Source of the DNA: Pseudomonadota bacterium
GTDB lineage: Bacteria > Pseudomonadota > Gammaproteobacteria > Burkholderiales > Chitinibacteraceae
DNA: 45,969 nt
NCBI GenBank assembly: GCA_026399755.1
Contig: JAPLQI010000034.1
Span: forward strand, 1 to 45,969
Direction of reading: 5' to 3'
In this document: piece after piece, positions 28,055 through 36,540 of the stretch
Position numbering within the stretch: the stretch's first letter is position 1
Layout: every line of letters starts with the position of its first letter
The notes under the pieces: generated by a model
Told to the model about the DNA's origin: nothing
Databases searched by the model: none
Seen by the model: the letters and a program-made list of their open reading frames with translations, nothing else
Translations under genes and position numbers: made by a program

Positions 28055-28145
28055 CAATCTGTACGAATAATCCCCACAAAAAACACAACTCCATCGGATT
28101 GAGCTTTGTGGCTATCCTGCATGCATACCCTAGTGGAAAATCATT

Positions 28146-29522
28146 GTGTCTAATATTTTAATCCTTGGCGCTGGCCGTGTTGGTGCGTCAGTTGCCGAGC
28201 AGCTTGTGCACGAGCGTTATAACGTCACCATTGTGGATGAAAATCCGGAATGCTTAAAACCATTGGCTGATCGACTAGACCTGCGCACCGTGGTCGGCCA
28301 CGCAGCCAGCCCCGCCGTGCTGGCCGCCGCGGGTGCTGCAGATGCAGACCTCTTGCTCGCTGTTACCCCGCTGGATGAGCTTAATATGGTGGCGTGCAAA
28401 ATCGCCCATAAAATGTTCAATATTCCCACGCGACTGGCACGTATTCGTGACCCTGATCTACTGGCTCATCCCGAGTTATTTAGCGAAGATAATTTTGCGA
28501 TTGATCATGTCATCACTCCTGCGCAAATTGTCACCGATTATTTGACCAGCTTGGTTGAAAACCCCGAAGCCTTGCAGGTCTTGGACTTTGCCAACGGCAA
28601 GGCCCAACTGGTCGCTACACGCGTTGAAGCGGGCGCGCATATGGATGGGCAAGATTTAGCGACCCTAAATCGCCTTCTACCCAAGATTGATAGACGAGTG
28701 GTTTCGATTTACCGCCGAGGCCACCGTATCCATCCAGATGGCGACACTATTTTGCAAGTCGGAGACGAGGTGTTTTTCCTTGCCGCGACCGAGCACATTC
28801 GGGACGTGATCAAGGAAATGCGCGGGATAGAAAAACCCATCAAACGCATTACCCTATCTGGCGGTGGCAATGTCGGCTTTAGACTGGCGCAGGCTTTAGA
28901 AAATGACTATCAAGTCAAAATTATTGAAGCCAATCGTGAGCGTGCCAATTGGCTGGCCGAAGCACTGCCCAATACGCTGGTGCTTAGGGGCGACGCTACC
29001 GATGAAGCCTTGCTAGAGAGCGAGCAGATTGAGCGCTGTGATTTGTATTTTGCGCTAACCTCAGATGATGAAGACAACATCATGTCTAGCCTCTTAGCCA
29101 AGCAAATGGGCGCGCGTAAAACCATCGCCATTATCAATCGCTCACGCTATGTGGATTTGCTGCAAGGCGGCAAGATTGATGTCGCCATCTCGCCTGCGAT
29201 TGCCACCATAGGATCATTGCTCGCTCATGTAAGGAGCGGTGATGTGGTGGCGGTGCATAGCTTACGTCGAGGCGCAGCTGAAGCGATGGAAATTATTGTG
29301 CACGGCACCTCAGCCACGTCCCGCGTGATTGGCAAAAAAATAGAAGAAATCAAACTCCCCTCTGGTGCGGATTTAGCCGCCATTGTGCGCGGTGAAAAAG
29401 TGCTGATTGCCCACGGAGACACCATTATCCAAGCCGAAGATCATGTGATCTTATTCGTCGATAACAAGGCCCATATTCGTGAAGTAGAAAAACTCTTTGC
29501 CGTTAAAATAGGTTTTTTCTAA
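28146..29522 (+). CDS. trkA: Trk potassium uptake regulatory protein TrkA
   Basis: A 458-residue cytoplasmic NAD-binding subunit of the Trk potassium channel, the full family length. It consists of two tandem halves, each an RCK Rossmann domain plus a TrkA-C domain. The first dinucleotide fold is ILILGAGRVGASVAEQL (residues 4-20), the second ITLSGGGNVGFRLAQAL (about 237-253), each with its acidic ribose-binding strand end (IVDEN, IIEAN). The start is GTG 28146. The stop overlaps the trkH ATG by one base, giving a strict trkA-trkH pair. Placement after ntrYX is a known arrangement in proteobacteria. Confidence 0.96.
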   Translation: MSNILILGAGRVGASVAEQLVHERYNVTIVDENPECLKPLADRLDLRTVVGHAASPAVLAAAGAADADLLLAVTPLDELNMVACKIAHKMFNIPTRLARIRDPDLLAHPELFSEDNFAIDHVITPAQIVTDYLTSLVENPEALQVLDFANGKAQLVATRVEAGAHMDGQDLATLNRLLPKIDRRVVSIYRRGHRIHPDGDTILQVGDEVFFLAATEHIRDVIKEMRGIEKPIKRITLSGGGNVGFRLAQALENDYQVKIIEANRERANWLAEALPNTLVLRGDATDEALLESEQIERCDLYFALTSDDEDNIMSSLLAKQMGARKTIAIINRSRYVDLLQGGKIDVAISPAIATIGSLLAHVRSGDVVAVHSLRRGAAEAMEIIVHGTSATSRVIGKKIEEIKLPSGADLAAIVRGEKVLIAHGDTIIQAEDHVILFVDNKAHIREVEKLFAVKIGFF

Positions 29523-30991
29523 TGTCGCTCGCTCAACGTATTTTTCCCACCGTCAATATTCTGGCGCGTGTATCCGGCATGTTTTCGCTGTGGATCTTGT
29601 TGCCAATTGCGGTGGCATGGTTTGGTAATGATGATGGCCTAATACCCTTTATCACCTCGCTCACCTTCCTATTGCTTGGTAGTGTGCTATTGGCCATTCT
29701 GACCCACGGCCACAAACGTGAAATGAAAGCGCGGGACGGTTTTATTTTAGTGGTAGGGCTTTGGACTGTACTGCCCGCCGTTTCTGCCATGCCGCTGCTG
29801 CTATTTAATCCATCGCTCTCTTTTACCCACGCCTACTTTGAAACCATGTCGGCGCTCACCACCACAGGCGCGACGGTATTAACGGGGCTGGATAACCTCC
29901 CCCCTTCGATTAATTTATGGCGACATTTGCTTAACTGGCTGGGTGGGATGGGGATTATCGTGCTGGCCGTTGCCATCTTGCCCATGCTGGGCGTGGGCGG
30001 GCTACAGCTATTTAAAGCCGAAACCCCCGGCCCCATCAAAGACGCCAAGCTCACCCCTCGCATTAGGGAAACAGCACGTAATCTGTGGATGGTCTACGCA
30101 GGGCTCACACTGGCTTGCATTCTACTGCTTAAATTTGTAGGTGGCATGAGCTGGCTGGATGCGGTTTGCCATGCTTTTGCTGCGATGTGCCTGGGTGGGT
30201 TTTCTACGCATGATGCTAGCGTGGGGTATTTTAATTCGCCCATTATTGAGGCGATATTGATTGTCTTTATGCTGCTCGCCGCCACCAACTTTGCCACGCA
30301 CTATGTAGCGCTGAGTGGCCGCAAACTATCTACCTATTTAAAAGACTCTGAGTTTAAAGCCATGATTTTGCTGATTCTGATCAGCACCGTTGGCTGTGCC
30401 GCCTATTTAGTTGGCCAAAATACCTATGGCGATTTCCTCACTTCACTTAGGCATGTCGCCTTTAATTTGGTATCGATTGCCACAGACTCAGGCTTTGCCA
30501 GCGTCGATTTTGGCGTATGGCCCATTTTTGTGCCGCTCTTGATGCTGTTTTTATCCTGCATCACCGCCTGCTCTGGCTCTACTGGCGGCGGGGTTAAAAT
30601 GATCCGCACCCTCATTATGATGCGTGAATCAAGTCGGCAAATGTCGAGCTTGCTCCACCCCAATGCAGTGCATCCGCTACGCGTGAATGGCATGGCGATC
30701 CCCAATCAAATTATTTTTGCGGTGATGGGTTTTGTCTTTTTATATGCCATGAGTATTGTTGGGCTCACCTTTTTACTGCTGCTCACAGGGCTTGATTTTC
30801 TCTCCAGCTTTACCGCCATCATCGCCTGTATCAATAACGCCGGCCCCGGCCTTGGTGTGGTTGGCCCCGCATCCAATTACGGCGTACTCAGCGATATTCA
30901 AATCTGGATTTGTAATTTCGCCATGCTGCTTGGCCGCTTAGAAGTCTTTTCCCTGCTGATTTTGTTTACTCGTGTTTTTTGGAAATCTTAA
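29522..30991 (+). CDS. trkH: Trk potassium uptake channel subunit TrkH
   Basis: A 489-residue inner-membrane channel subunit with the four pore-loop repeats of the TrkH/TrkG/KtrB family. Selectivity-filter glycines lie in TTTGATVL, in LGGFSTHD, in TDSGFASV and in NNAGPGLGV. A conserved region before the third M1-type helix reads SGSTGGGVKMIRTL. About 10-12 membrane segments are visible. It pairs with TrkA (one-base overlap) to take up K+ with the proton-motive force. It is the last gene of the run; no hairpin terminator was seen right after the stop, and the repeat-rich gap follows. Confidence 0.96.
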   Translation: MSLAQRIFPTVNILARVSGMFSLWILLPIAVAWFGNDDGLIPFITSLTFLLLGSVLLAILTHGHKREMKARDGFILVVGLWTVLPAVSAMPLLLFNPSLSFTHAYFETMSALTTTGATVLTGLDNLPPSINLWRHLLNWLGGMGIIVLAVAILPMLGVGGLQLFKAETPGPIKDAKLTPRIRETARNLWMVYAGLTLACILLLKFVGGMSWLDAVCHAFAAMCLGGFSTHDASVGYFNSPIIEAILIVFMLLAATNFATHYVALSGRKLSTYLKDSEFKAMILLILISTVGCAAYLVGQNTYGDFLTSLRHVAFNLVSIATDSGFASVDFGVWPIFVPLLMLFLSCITACSGSTGGGVKMIRTLIMMRESSRQMSSLLHPNAVHPLRVNGMAIPNQIIFAVMGFVFLYAMSIVGLTFLLLLTGLDFLSSFTAIIACINNAGPGLGVVGPASNYGVLSDIQIWICNFAMLLGRLEVFSLLILFTRVFWKS

Positions 30992-31009
30992 CGCGATAAA
31001 ACCCAAATC

Positions 31010-31095
31010 TTGAACCACTTCGGCCCCAGAGAACACGGAGTTTCACGGAGAAAACCTGCGATTTAATGCACCCGTGCCCTCGCTCTGTGGTTCAA
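31010..31095. repeat. MITE remnant with TTGAACCAC inverted ends
   Basis: TTGAACCAC at 31010-31018 and GTGGTTCAA at 31087-31095 are perfect inverses. Similarity extends outward (AAATCT against AAATTT reversed). The interior carries AGAACACGGAG and CACGGAGAAAA, related to the ends of the element at 2639-3060 (AGAACACAGAG, CACGGAGAAAA). Confidence 0.45.
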
Positions 31096-31121
31096 AATTT
31101 AGGGAGCTGCAAGCGGAGGTT

Positions 31122-31194
31122 TTATAGGGTGTGCAAGTCGCTTTTCTTGCGCACCATTTTCAGCCCATAACGGCCTTATCGTTGTGCCCCCTAT
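31122..31194. repeat. Palindromic repeat, TAGGGTGTGCAAG family, copy 3
   Basis: The left arm TTATAGGGTGTGCAAGTCGC plus TTTTCTTGCGCACC is the same as in copy 2 (2842). The right arm is decayed (GTTGTGCCCCCTAT), so the hairpin is only partly paired. Confidence 0.7.
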
Positions 31195-31219
31195 CACTCA
31201 TATGCAGACGTTGCACCAA

Positions 31220-31242
31220 TTGTAGGGCGGGTGAAACCCGCG
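31220..31242. repeat. GGCGGGTGAAACCCGC repeat, inverted copy of 14408-14431
   Basis: TTGTAGGGCGGGTGAAACCC followed by GCG is the inverse of the CGGCGGGTTTCACCCGCCCTACAA-type sequence found behind topA. It forms a short 7-bp hairpin. Confidence 0.6.
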
Positions 31243-31713
31243 AGCGATGCTGGAAAATACACGGCTTGTACCCCATGAGCGCTAAGCAAAGTCTAGAAGA
31301 CCTTTTTAGTACCTTCGGCACGTTGATTTTGGAGCGGTTGGCCACCGCGGGGGCCTTCCTTTCTTGAACGGCCAAGAAACGAAGCCAAGCCGCAACCTCA
31401 AAAACACGAAAGCCCCTACGCTGCGAACAATCGAGTCGGCGGCGGGCGGGATTGGCTCGCTGCCTCGCTCCCAAGCGATCCCCCGCCCCGCTTGTTCATC
31501 GCTCCGGCGGGTTTCAAGGGGACTTTAAAGCCCTATGCTATGTGCGTGGTTTCTATGTTTTTTCTCTGTTTACTAATGAAAAACATTTTGGTTAGCGCGT
31601 ATGGGCGTGCCCCCCCTACCTACCTCCCAAAGGTAATACGTCAATACAAGCGCTTACCTGAAGCTGTTAAACTGCGCGTCCTGCCGCAGCACAGCGATCA
31701 ATAGAGCCTTAAA

Positions 31714-32343
31714 ATGGATGTCTTTATCACCGGTTTTTTACTATCTATTTCACTTTGCCTTGATCTGGGCATCGTGAACGTTGCGCTGATCGACACCAGC
31801 CTGAAGCACGGCCCGCGCCCTGCTCTGTGGATGGGCTTGGGATCTTGTTTTGGCGATATGGTATGGGCGATTGTTTCCCTCTTAGGTATGAGTATTTTGC
31901 TGCAGTTTACGGCAGTAAAATGGATTACTTGGCTAGGAGGCGGCTCGGTTTTACTCTACCTTGCTGTCAAAATGGCAAGGCAAGCTTGGCAAGATGCTAA
32001 GCAAATAGAAAGCAGCTCCGTGCCACATGCAGGTCGCCGAGGAATGTTTAGCAAAGGCATGATGCTAGCCATGGCCTCACCCTCATCGATTCTTTGGTTT
32101 GCCGCCGTGGGCGGTAGCCTGATCGCCCAAGCCACCGATGGCAGCCTGCTCTCTACCACGCGTTTTCTATGCGGTTTTTTTGCCGGTGGCATGGCGTGGA
32201 CTTTGCTAATGGTTTACAGCGCCACCCACGGTGCCAAGCTATTCGGTCAGCGCTTTACCCAAGGCTGCCTGCTGCTATCGGCCCTACTTTATCTATGGTT
32301 TGCGGGTTTAGTCTTGGTGAATGGCTATCGAAATTTGCTTTAG
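31714..32343 (+). CDS. LysE/RhtB-family amino acid exporter
   Basis: A 209-residue membrane protein with about six hydrophobic segments, the usual length and layout of LysE/RhtB exporters. The N-terminus FLLSISLCLDLGIVNVALID corresponds to the family PGP-region start, though the classical GP is replaced by DLG. Next come GLGSCFGDMVWAIVSLLGM and the central ASPSSILWFAAVGGS, which matches the NPK-type turn region of the family. Substrate is unknown. ATG 31714 follows an A-rich stretch. It is a single gene between the repeat gap and the chemoreceptor gene; a weak stem (GACCA/TGGTC) follows it without a T-run. Confidence 0.82.
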   Translation: MDVFITGFLLSISLCLDLGIVNVALIDTSLKHGPRPALWMGLGSCFGDMVWAIVSLLGMSILLQFTAVKWITWLGGGSVLLYLAVKMARQAWQDAKQIESSSVPHAGRRGMFSKGMMLAMASPSSILWFAAVGGSLIAQATDGSLLSTTRFLCGFFAGGMAWTLLMVYSATHGAKLFGQRFTQGCLLLSALLYLWFAGLVLVNGYRNLL

Positions 32344-32557
32344 CACACCGACCAAAGCCGTCCCTCGGCTGGTCAACCGCTTATACCGAACTCAGCCTTC
32401 TCTTTGTTGCAGCGCACACTTTTTTGAATAATAACTATTATTGTAATTTTTACGAATGAAATTGCATGTTATTTAATCAAAAACACAAAGCATTAAGTAA
32501 TTTATTACGGATTTTTCCTAAATAAACCTTACTTGATGATGTGAAGGTGCCCCTGCC

Positions 32558-34534
32558 ATGACACTGATCCGCCACGATTCACTGATCGTCCGCCTTAATT
32601 TAGTGCTGCTGGCGCTGCTGATTATTCTGTTTGGGGGCCTGTTCTGGGGCTTATCCAGCGGGCTAGAACAACGCCTTACGCATACGGCCAGAGCCAATCT
32701 GCATACCACTAACCAATCTATTGTTGATCTGTTAGCGGCATACCGCACCAATCTAGATCGGTCGGCTTCCAGCCTTAATGCTGTGTGGGCCAGCAATTTC
32801 AGTCCAGATTGGGCCTTAAATGAGGGCAAGCTGCTTAACGATGGCAAAGTCATACTCGATGGAAATGAACGGGCAGATCATTTCACCCAAATTACCGGCT
32901 CGGTGGCGACTATTTTTATTCGAGAAGGCCAGGATTTTCGCCGTCTGGCTACCTCGCTGACCAAGGCTGACGGCACGCGCTCAGTAGGCACCTTACTGGG
33001 AGATGCTCATCCTGCTCGACTTGGCTTACTGAGTGGCAAGCCCTATGTAGGCGTTGCCAATCTATTTGGCCGTGACTATATGACCGTTTATCGCCCCGTC
33101 AAAAACAAGCAGGGCGACATTGTTGGCAGCCTATTTATTGGCTTTGATTTCTCGCTGGGCATGGCCGATTTAAAAAAGAAAATTGCAGCTATCAAACTGG
33201 GGGAAAGTGGTTATTTGCTGATTATTGACGCGGGTAAAAACCTAGGCAAGGCACTGGTCCACCCCACCATGGCCAATAAAGACCTACTAAAAGACCCTGA
33301 TGCCCAAGACTATATCAAGACCATGCTCAAACAGGGAGAGGGGCAAATGGTTTATAGCGACAAGGGGGAAGCTAGGGAGGCTACTTTTGCCAAGCTAACA
33401 GACCCCAACTGGCTGATTGTCAGCACGCAAAGCCAAAAAGAAGTCTTGGCCGATGCCAAATGGACACATGATTTAATCCTCATTGCCTGCATTGCCGGTG
33501 CATTATTGCTCTCTATATCGCTACATCTGGCCTTATCTCGCTGGTTAAAACAGCCGCTTTTAATCGCCATTCGCCATATCGAAAGGCTCGCCAATGGCGA
33601 TTTTAGTGGCCATATTCCACACGCCCGCAACGATGAAATTGGCGATCTGCTCAATGCCTTTGAAAAGATGCAGGAGCAATTACTTAAGCTATTTGTGGAT
33701 ACAAAAGAAAGTGCCGATCATCTATTAAAGGGTGCAGAACAAATTAGCAGCAGCTCAGAGCAAGTTTCTGGCGGGGCAAAAGAACAGAGTGAGGCCGCAG
33801 CCAGCATGGCAGCAGCCGTACAAGAGCTAACGGTCAGCATTAATCTTGTTGCCAATAATGCACGCGACGCCCATCTCACCTCCACCGAATCGGGCCGTGT
33901 TTCTCATGAAGGCGGCGAAGTCATTCAGCAAACGGTGGCGGGTATTCAAGCCATTGCTTCCACGGTGCGTGTCGCCTCAAATAGCGTGGCCGAGCTGAAT
34001 GAATACGCCAAGCAAATTGCCGGCATTGCTAATGTCATCAAGGAAATCGCCGACCAAACTAATTTATTGGCGCTCAATGCGGCCATTGAAGCGGCTCGAG
34101 CAGGCGATACAGGCCGAGGCTTTGCCGTAGTGGCCGATGAAGTACGCAAATTGGCTGAGCGCACCACCGCCAGTACCTTTGAAATTGGCATGATGATAGA
34201 AAAAATTCAAACCGGCACCAGCAACGCCGTCCAAAATATGAGCCAAGGCGTGATTGAAGTAGAAAAAGGCATGGTATTGGCAAATCAGGCAGGGGATGCC
34301 ATCAAGAAAATCCGCGAAGGATCGGTGAAAGTCATTAATGTGGTGATGGAAATCAGCCAAGCACTCAAAACGCAGACCAGTATGGCCAATAGCGTGGCAG
34401 GTAATGTGGATCGCATCGCACAAATGAGCGTAGAAAACAGCCGCGCCGTTGAAGAATCGGCCCATACAGCGCATTCATTAAGAGATCTCGCCAGCCGTAT
34501 GGATTTGGCAGTGGCGCATTTTAAATTAAGTTAA
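32558..34534 (+). CDS. Methyl-accepting chemotaxis protein with periplasmic Cache-type sensor
   Basis: A 658-residue chemoreceptor. Membrane segment 1 (about 12-34) and segment 2 (about 306-328) enclose a roughly 270-residue periplasmic Cache-like domain, with [20 protein letters not shown] and [24 protein letters not shown] follows (about 329-380, [17 protein letters not shown]). The signalling domain has the conserved hairpin tip with [39 protein letters not shown] and [12 protein letters not shown] upstream. No C-terminal CheR-binding pentapeptide is present (it ends AVAHFKLS). It lies about 215 bp after the LysE gene and has its own promoter by spacing. The ligand is unknown; no chemotaxis kinase genes are nearby. 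Confidence 0.94.
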   Translation: MTLIRHDSLIVRLNLVLLALLIILFGGLFWGLSSGLEQRLTHTARANLHTTNQSIVDLLAAYRTNLDRSASSLNAVWASNFSPDWALNEGKLLNDGKVILDGNERADHFTQITGSVATIFIREGQDFRRLATSLTKADGTRSVGTLLGDAHPARLGLLSGKPYVGVANLFGRDYMTVYRPVKNKQGDIVGSLFIGFDFSLGMADLKKKIAAIKLGESGYLLIIDAGKNLGKALVHPTMANKDLLKDPDAQDYIKTMLKQGEGQMVYSDKGEAREATFAKLTDPNWLIVSTQSQKEVLADAKWTHDLILIACIAGALLLSISLHLALSRWLKQPLLIAIRHIERLANGDFSGHIPHARNDEIGDLLNAFEKMQEQLLKLFVDTKESADHLLKGAEQISSSSEQVSGGAKEQSEAAASMAAAVQELTVSINLVANNARDAHLTSTESGRVSHEGGEVIQQTVAGIQAIASTVRVASNSVAELNEYAKQIAGIANVIKEIADQTNLLALNAAIEAARAGDTGRGFAVVADEVRKLAERTTASTFEIGMMIEKIQTGTSNAVQNMSQGVIEVEKGMVLANQAGDAIKKIREGSVKVINVVMEISQALKTQTSMANSVAGNVDRIAQMSVENSRAVEESAHTAHSLRDLASRMDLAVAHFKLS

Positions 34535-34580
34535 TTGATAGCCAGCTAAAAACCCAAGTCTGAAGCCACGAAAGCGTTGG

Positions 34581-34712
34581 TTGGGTTAGCTGGTTTATTC
34601 GCCTGTTTTGGGCGGATAAATCAGCGTAACCCAACATTTTTCTCACTTGTGCATGTTGGGTTACGCTGATTATCACCGCTAAAAACTGCGATGATAAGCA
34701 GCTAACCCAAGC
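34581..34712. repeat. Multi-hairpin TTGGGTTACGC repeat, copy 2
   Basis: Three linked hairpins share TTGGGTTA arms. TTGGGTTAGCTGG pairs with the CAGCGTAACCCAA arm. GCGTAACCCAACAT (34624-34637) pairs with ATGTTGGGTTACGC (about 34653-34666). TTGGGTTACGCTGATTATCA pairs with TGATAAGCAGCTAACCCAA. It lies in the gap between the convergent chemoreceptor and metQ genes. The first two hairpins match the copy at 2700-2786 in layout. Confidence 0.7.
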
Positions 34713-34750
34713 TACAAGTACATACCTGCAGCGACTCATACAGCAAGCAA

Positions 34751-35533
34751 TTAAAACGCTGGAACCACCGCGCCTGCGTATTTGCCTTCGATAAAGGTTT
34801 TAACCTGCTGGCTGGTTAATGCTGCTGCTAGTTTTTTAATCGCGGCGCTGTCTTTATTATCTGGGCGGGCCACTAGGTAATTCACATAAGGTGAGCTGCG
34901 ATCTTCCAAGGCTAATGAATCTTTAACTGGATTAAGCTTGGCTTCCAATGCGTAATTGGTATTGATCAGCGCTAAATCAACTTGATCCAATACGCGTGCC
35001 AGCATTGCGGCATCTAGCTCTTTAAACTTCAATTGCTTTGGATTTTCGCTGATGTCTTTAGGTGTAGACAAAGCATTTGTCGGGTCTTTCAGTTTTAATA
35101 AACCTGCTTTTTGCAGCAGTAATAAAGCACGGCCACTATTGCTGCCTTCATTAGGAATAGCAACGGTTGCGCCGTTTGGTAAATCTTTTAATGATTTATA
35201 TTTGCGCGAATAAGCGCCAAATGGCTCTACGTGCACACCCGCCACAATCACCAAATGCGTGCCCTTACCTTTATTAAAGTTATCTAAATAAGGCTTGGTC
35301 TGAAAGTAATTGGCATCAATATTTTTTTGATCGACTTGCAAATTAGGCTGCACATAATCAGTAAATACTTTGATTTGTAAATCAACGCCTTCTTTGGCTA
35401 ATTGAGGTTTTATTAATTCTAAAATTTCTGCATGAGGTACAGCCGTTGCAGCGACGGTAAGTTTTTCTGCAGCTTGTGCAAAACCAGTTGCCAATAAAGC
35501 CGCCAAAGCGCTAAGAACCAGAGTTTTTTTCAT
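34751..35533 (-). CDS. metQ: MetQ/NlpA-family substrate-binding protein (orphan)
   Basis: A 260-residue periplasmic binding protein of the methionine (MetQ/NlpA) family. Conserved stretches are EKLTVAATAVPHAEILELI, DANYFQTKPYL, EPFGAYSRKYKSL, GATVAIPNEGSNSGRALLLL and LALINTNYA. The signal peptide (1-21) ends FAQAAEK and has no lipobox cysteine, so unlike E. coli MetQ it is not lipid-anchored. AAGGA lies seven bases before ATG 35533. No metN or metI gene is in this window, so it must work with a transporter encoded elsewhere, or serve another role. Binding to methionine is inferred from the family; some members bind other amino acids. Confidence 0.9.
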   Translation of the reverse strand: MKKTLVLSALAALLATGFAQAAEKLTVAATAVPHAEILELIKPQLAKEGVDLQIKVFTDYVQPNLQVDQKNIDANYFQTKPYLDNFNKGKGTHLVIVAGVHVEPFGAYSRKYKSLKDLPNGATVAIPNEGSNSGRALLLLQKAGLLKLKDPTNALSTPKDISENPKQLKFKELDAAMLARVLDQVDLALINTNYALEAKLNPVKDSLALEDRSSPYVNYLVARPDNKDSAAIKKLAAALTSQQVKTFIEGKYAGAVVPAF

Positions 35534-35728
35534 TTTAATTCCTTAGATAGAGTGTGGGGCTAAAGCTGAATGTCTTGATCTGTCTGAAGTCTAACAAGCA
35601 TTATTCACACAAAGAAGAACTATTAAATAACTTATATATAACAAAATGAGCTATTAGTACTTTTTAACTCCAATCAAATCAAAAATACCTAACGGCATGT
35701 CTACCTGCCAGGACGCCATGCAAGGGTA

Positions 35729-35741
35729 ATGTTGGCAACAT
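35729..35741. promoter_or_regulatory. Palindrome upstream of the DUF1275 gene, possible operator
   Basis: ATGTTGGCAACAT is a perfect 13-base palindrome centred on one base, lying between repeats of CATGCAAGGG and CATGGCAAGGG, about 60 bases before the DUF1275 start. Its position fits a regulator-binding site for that gene or for the divergent metQ. No matching site was found elsewhere. Confidence 0.25.
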
Positions 35742-35799
35742 GGCAAGGGCATGAAGGCGAGTACAATTGCAGCACTGAACGTATTTAATATAAGCCAAC

Positions 35800-36534
35800 A
35801 TGCCCCTTCACTACCTTCGCACCCTTGCCGCGCCAGAGCGCACCGATCGCAATAATTTGCACCTTGGGATTACCCTCTGCTTTGTAGCGGGTGCCACCAA
35901 TGCAGGGGGCTTTTTGGCGGTTGGCCAGTACACATCGCATATGACGGGGATTTTATCGGGGCTGGCCGATAATTGGGTGCTGGGTAACACCACTCTGATT
36001 ATTTCTGCGCTAGCCAGTTTGCTGATGTTTATGGCGGGGGCCATCACCTCTACCCTGCTGATAAACTGGGCGCGCCGCCGTGGCAGCCGCAGCTTATATG
36101 CCGAGCCATTAATGCTGGAAGCCTTGCTCTTGCTTTGTTTTGGCTTGCTGGGCGGGCAGCTTGATTCCCACTCCCCTGGCCTCGTCTCGCTGACCATGCT
36201 GCTGCTGTGTTTTATTATGGGCTTGCAAAACGCCATCATTACCAAGATTTCTAAAGCCGTTATTCGCACCACTCACCTGACAGGCTTAATCACCGATATC
36301 AGTATCGAGCTTGGGCGCTTGTTTTACTGGAATCGTAATCCAAGCACGCCTGAGCATATCAAGGTGCTGTGCGATCGCAACCATTTAAAAGTGCAAGCCA
36401 GCTTAGTGATCGCGTTTTTTTGTGGCGCTGTACTGGGAGCTTATGGCTTTAGCTATCTTGGCTTTAGCTCAACTATTTTTCTGGCGCTGATCTTAGCGAT
36501 TCTTTCTATTGGGCCGCTGATCGAAGCGTTTTAA
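35800..36534 (+). CDS. DUF1275 (YoaK-like) membrane protein
   Basis: A 244-residue protein with about six membrane segments and the DUF1275 opening, CFVAGATNAGGFLAVGQYTS, followed by HMTGILSG. LMLEALLLLCFGLLGG and MGLQNAIITKISKAVIRTTH come next, and TGLITDISIELGR is also typical. The family is widespread and has no established substrate. ATG 35800 lacks a strong ribosome site. It is convergent with choV, six bases between the two stop codons, and divergent from metQ across 266 bp. Confidence 0.85.
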   Translation: MPLHYLRTLAAPERTDRNNLHLGITLCFVAGATNAGGFLAVGQYTSHMTGILSGLADNWVLGNTTLIISALASLLMFMAGAITSTLLINWARRRGSRSLYAEPLMLEALLLLCFGLLGGQLDSHSPGLVSLTMLLLCFIMGLQNAIITKISKAVIRTTHLTGLITDISIELGRLFYWNRNPSTPEHIKVLCDRNHLKVQASLVIAFFCGAVLGAYGFSYLGFSSTIFLALILAILSIGPLIEAF

Positions 36535-36540
36535 GTCAGC

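Larger units (their letters stand above)
30992..31713. other. 722-bp gene-free, repeat-rich gap
   Basis: I find no convincing gene here; the longest frames have no family features and run through palindromes. Contents in order: a remnant flanked by inverted TTGAACCAC (31010-31095) that holds a partial AACACGGAG...CACGGAGAA motif; a TAGGGTGTGCAAG hairpin (31122-31194); a GGCGGGTGAAACCCGC hairpin (31220-31242); and a hairpin TTTCTTG/CAAGAAA (31360-31379). A G+C-rich stretch with GGCGGGCGGG and CCCCCGCCCCGC follows to about 31515, then A+T-rich sequence leads into the LysE gene. It looks like a sink for small dispersed elements. Confidence 0.6.

Noticed and set aside
31492-31704. 70-codon plus-strand frame before the LysE gene
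   Set aside because: It runs from repeat-derived G+C-rich sequence into unrelated A+T-rich sequence, has no ribosome site and no family features.
35534-35799. Possible MetJ boxes or a SAM/SAH riboswitch upstream of metQ
   Set aside because: AGAC-like words near 35590 do not form proper tandem MetJ boxes, and no conserved riboswitch core could be recognised.
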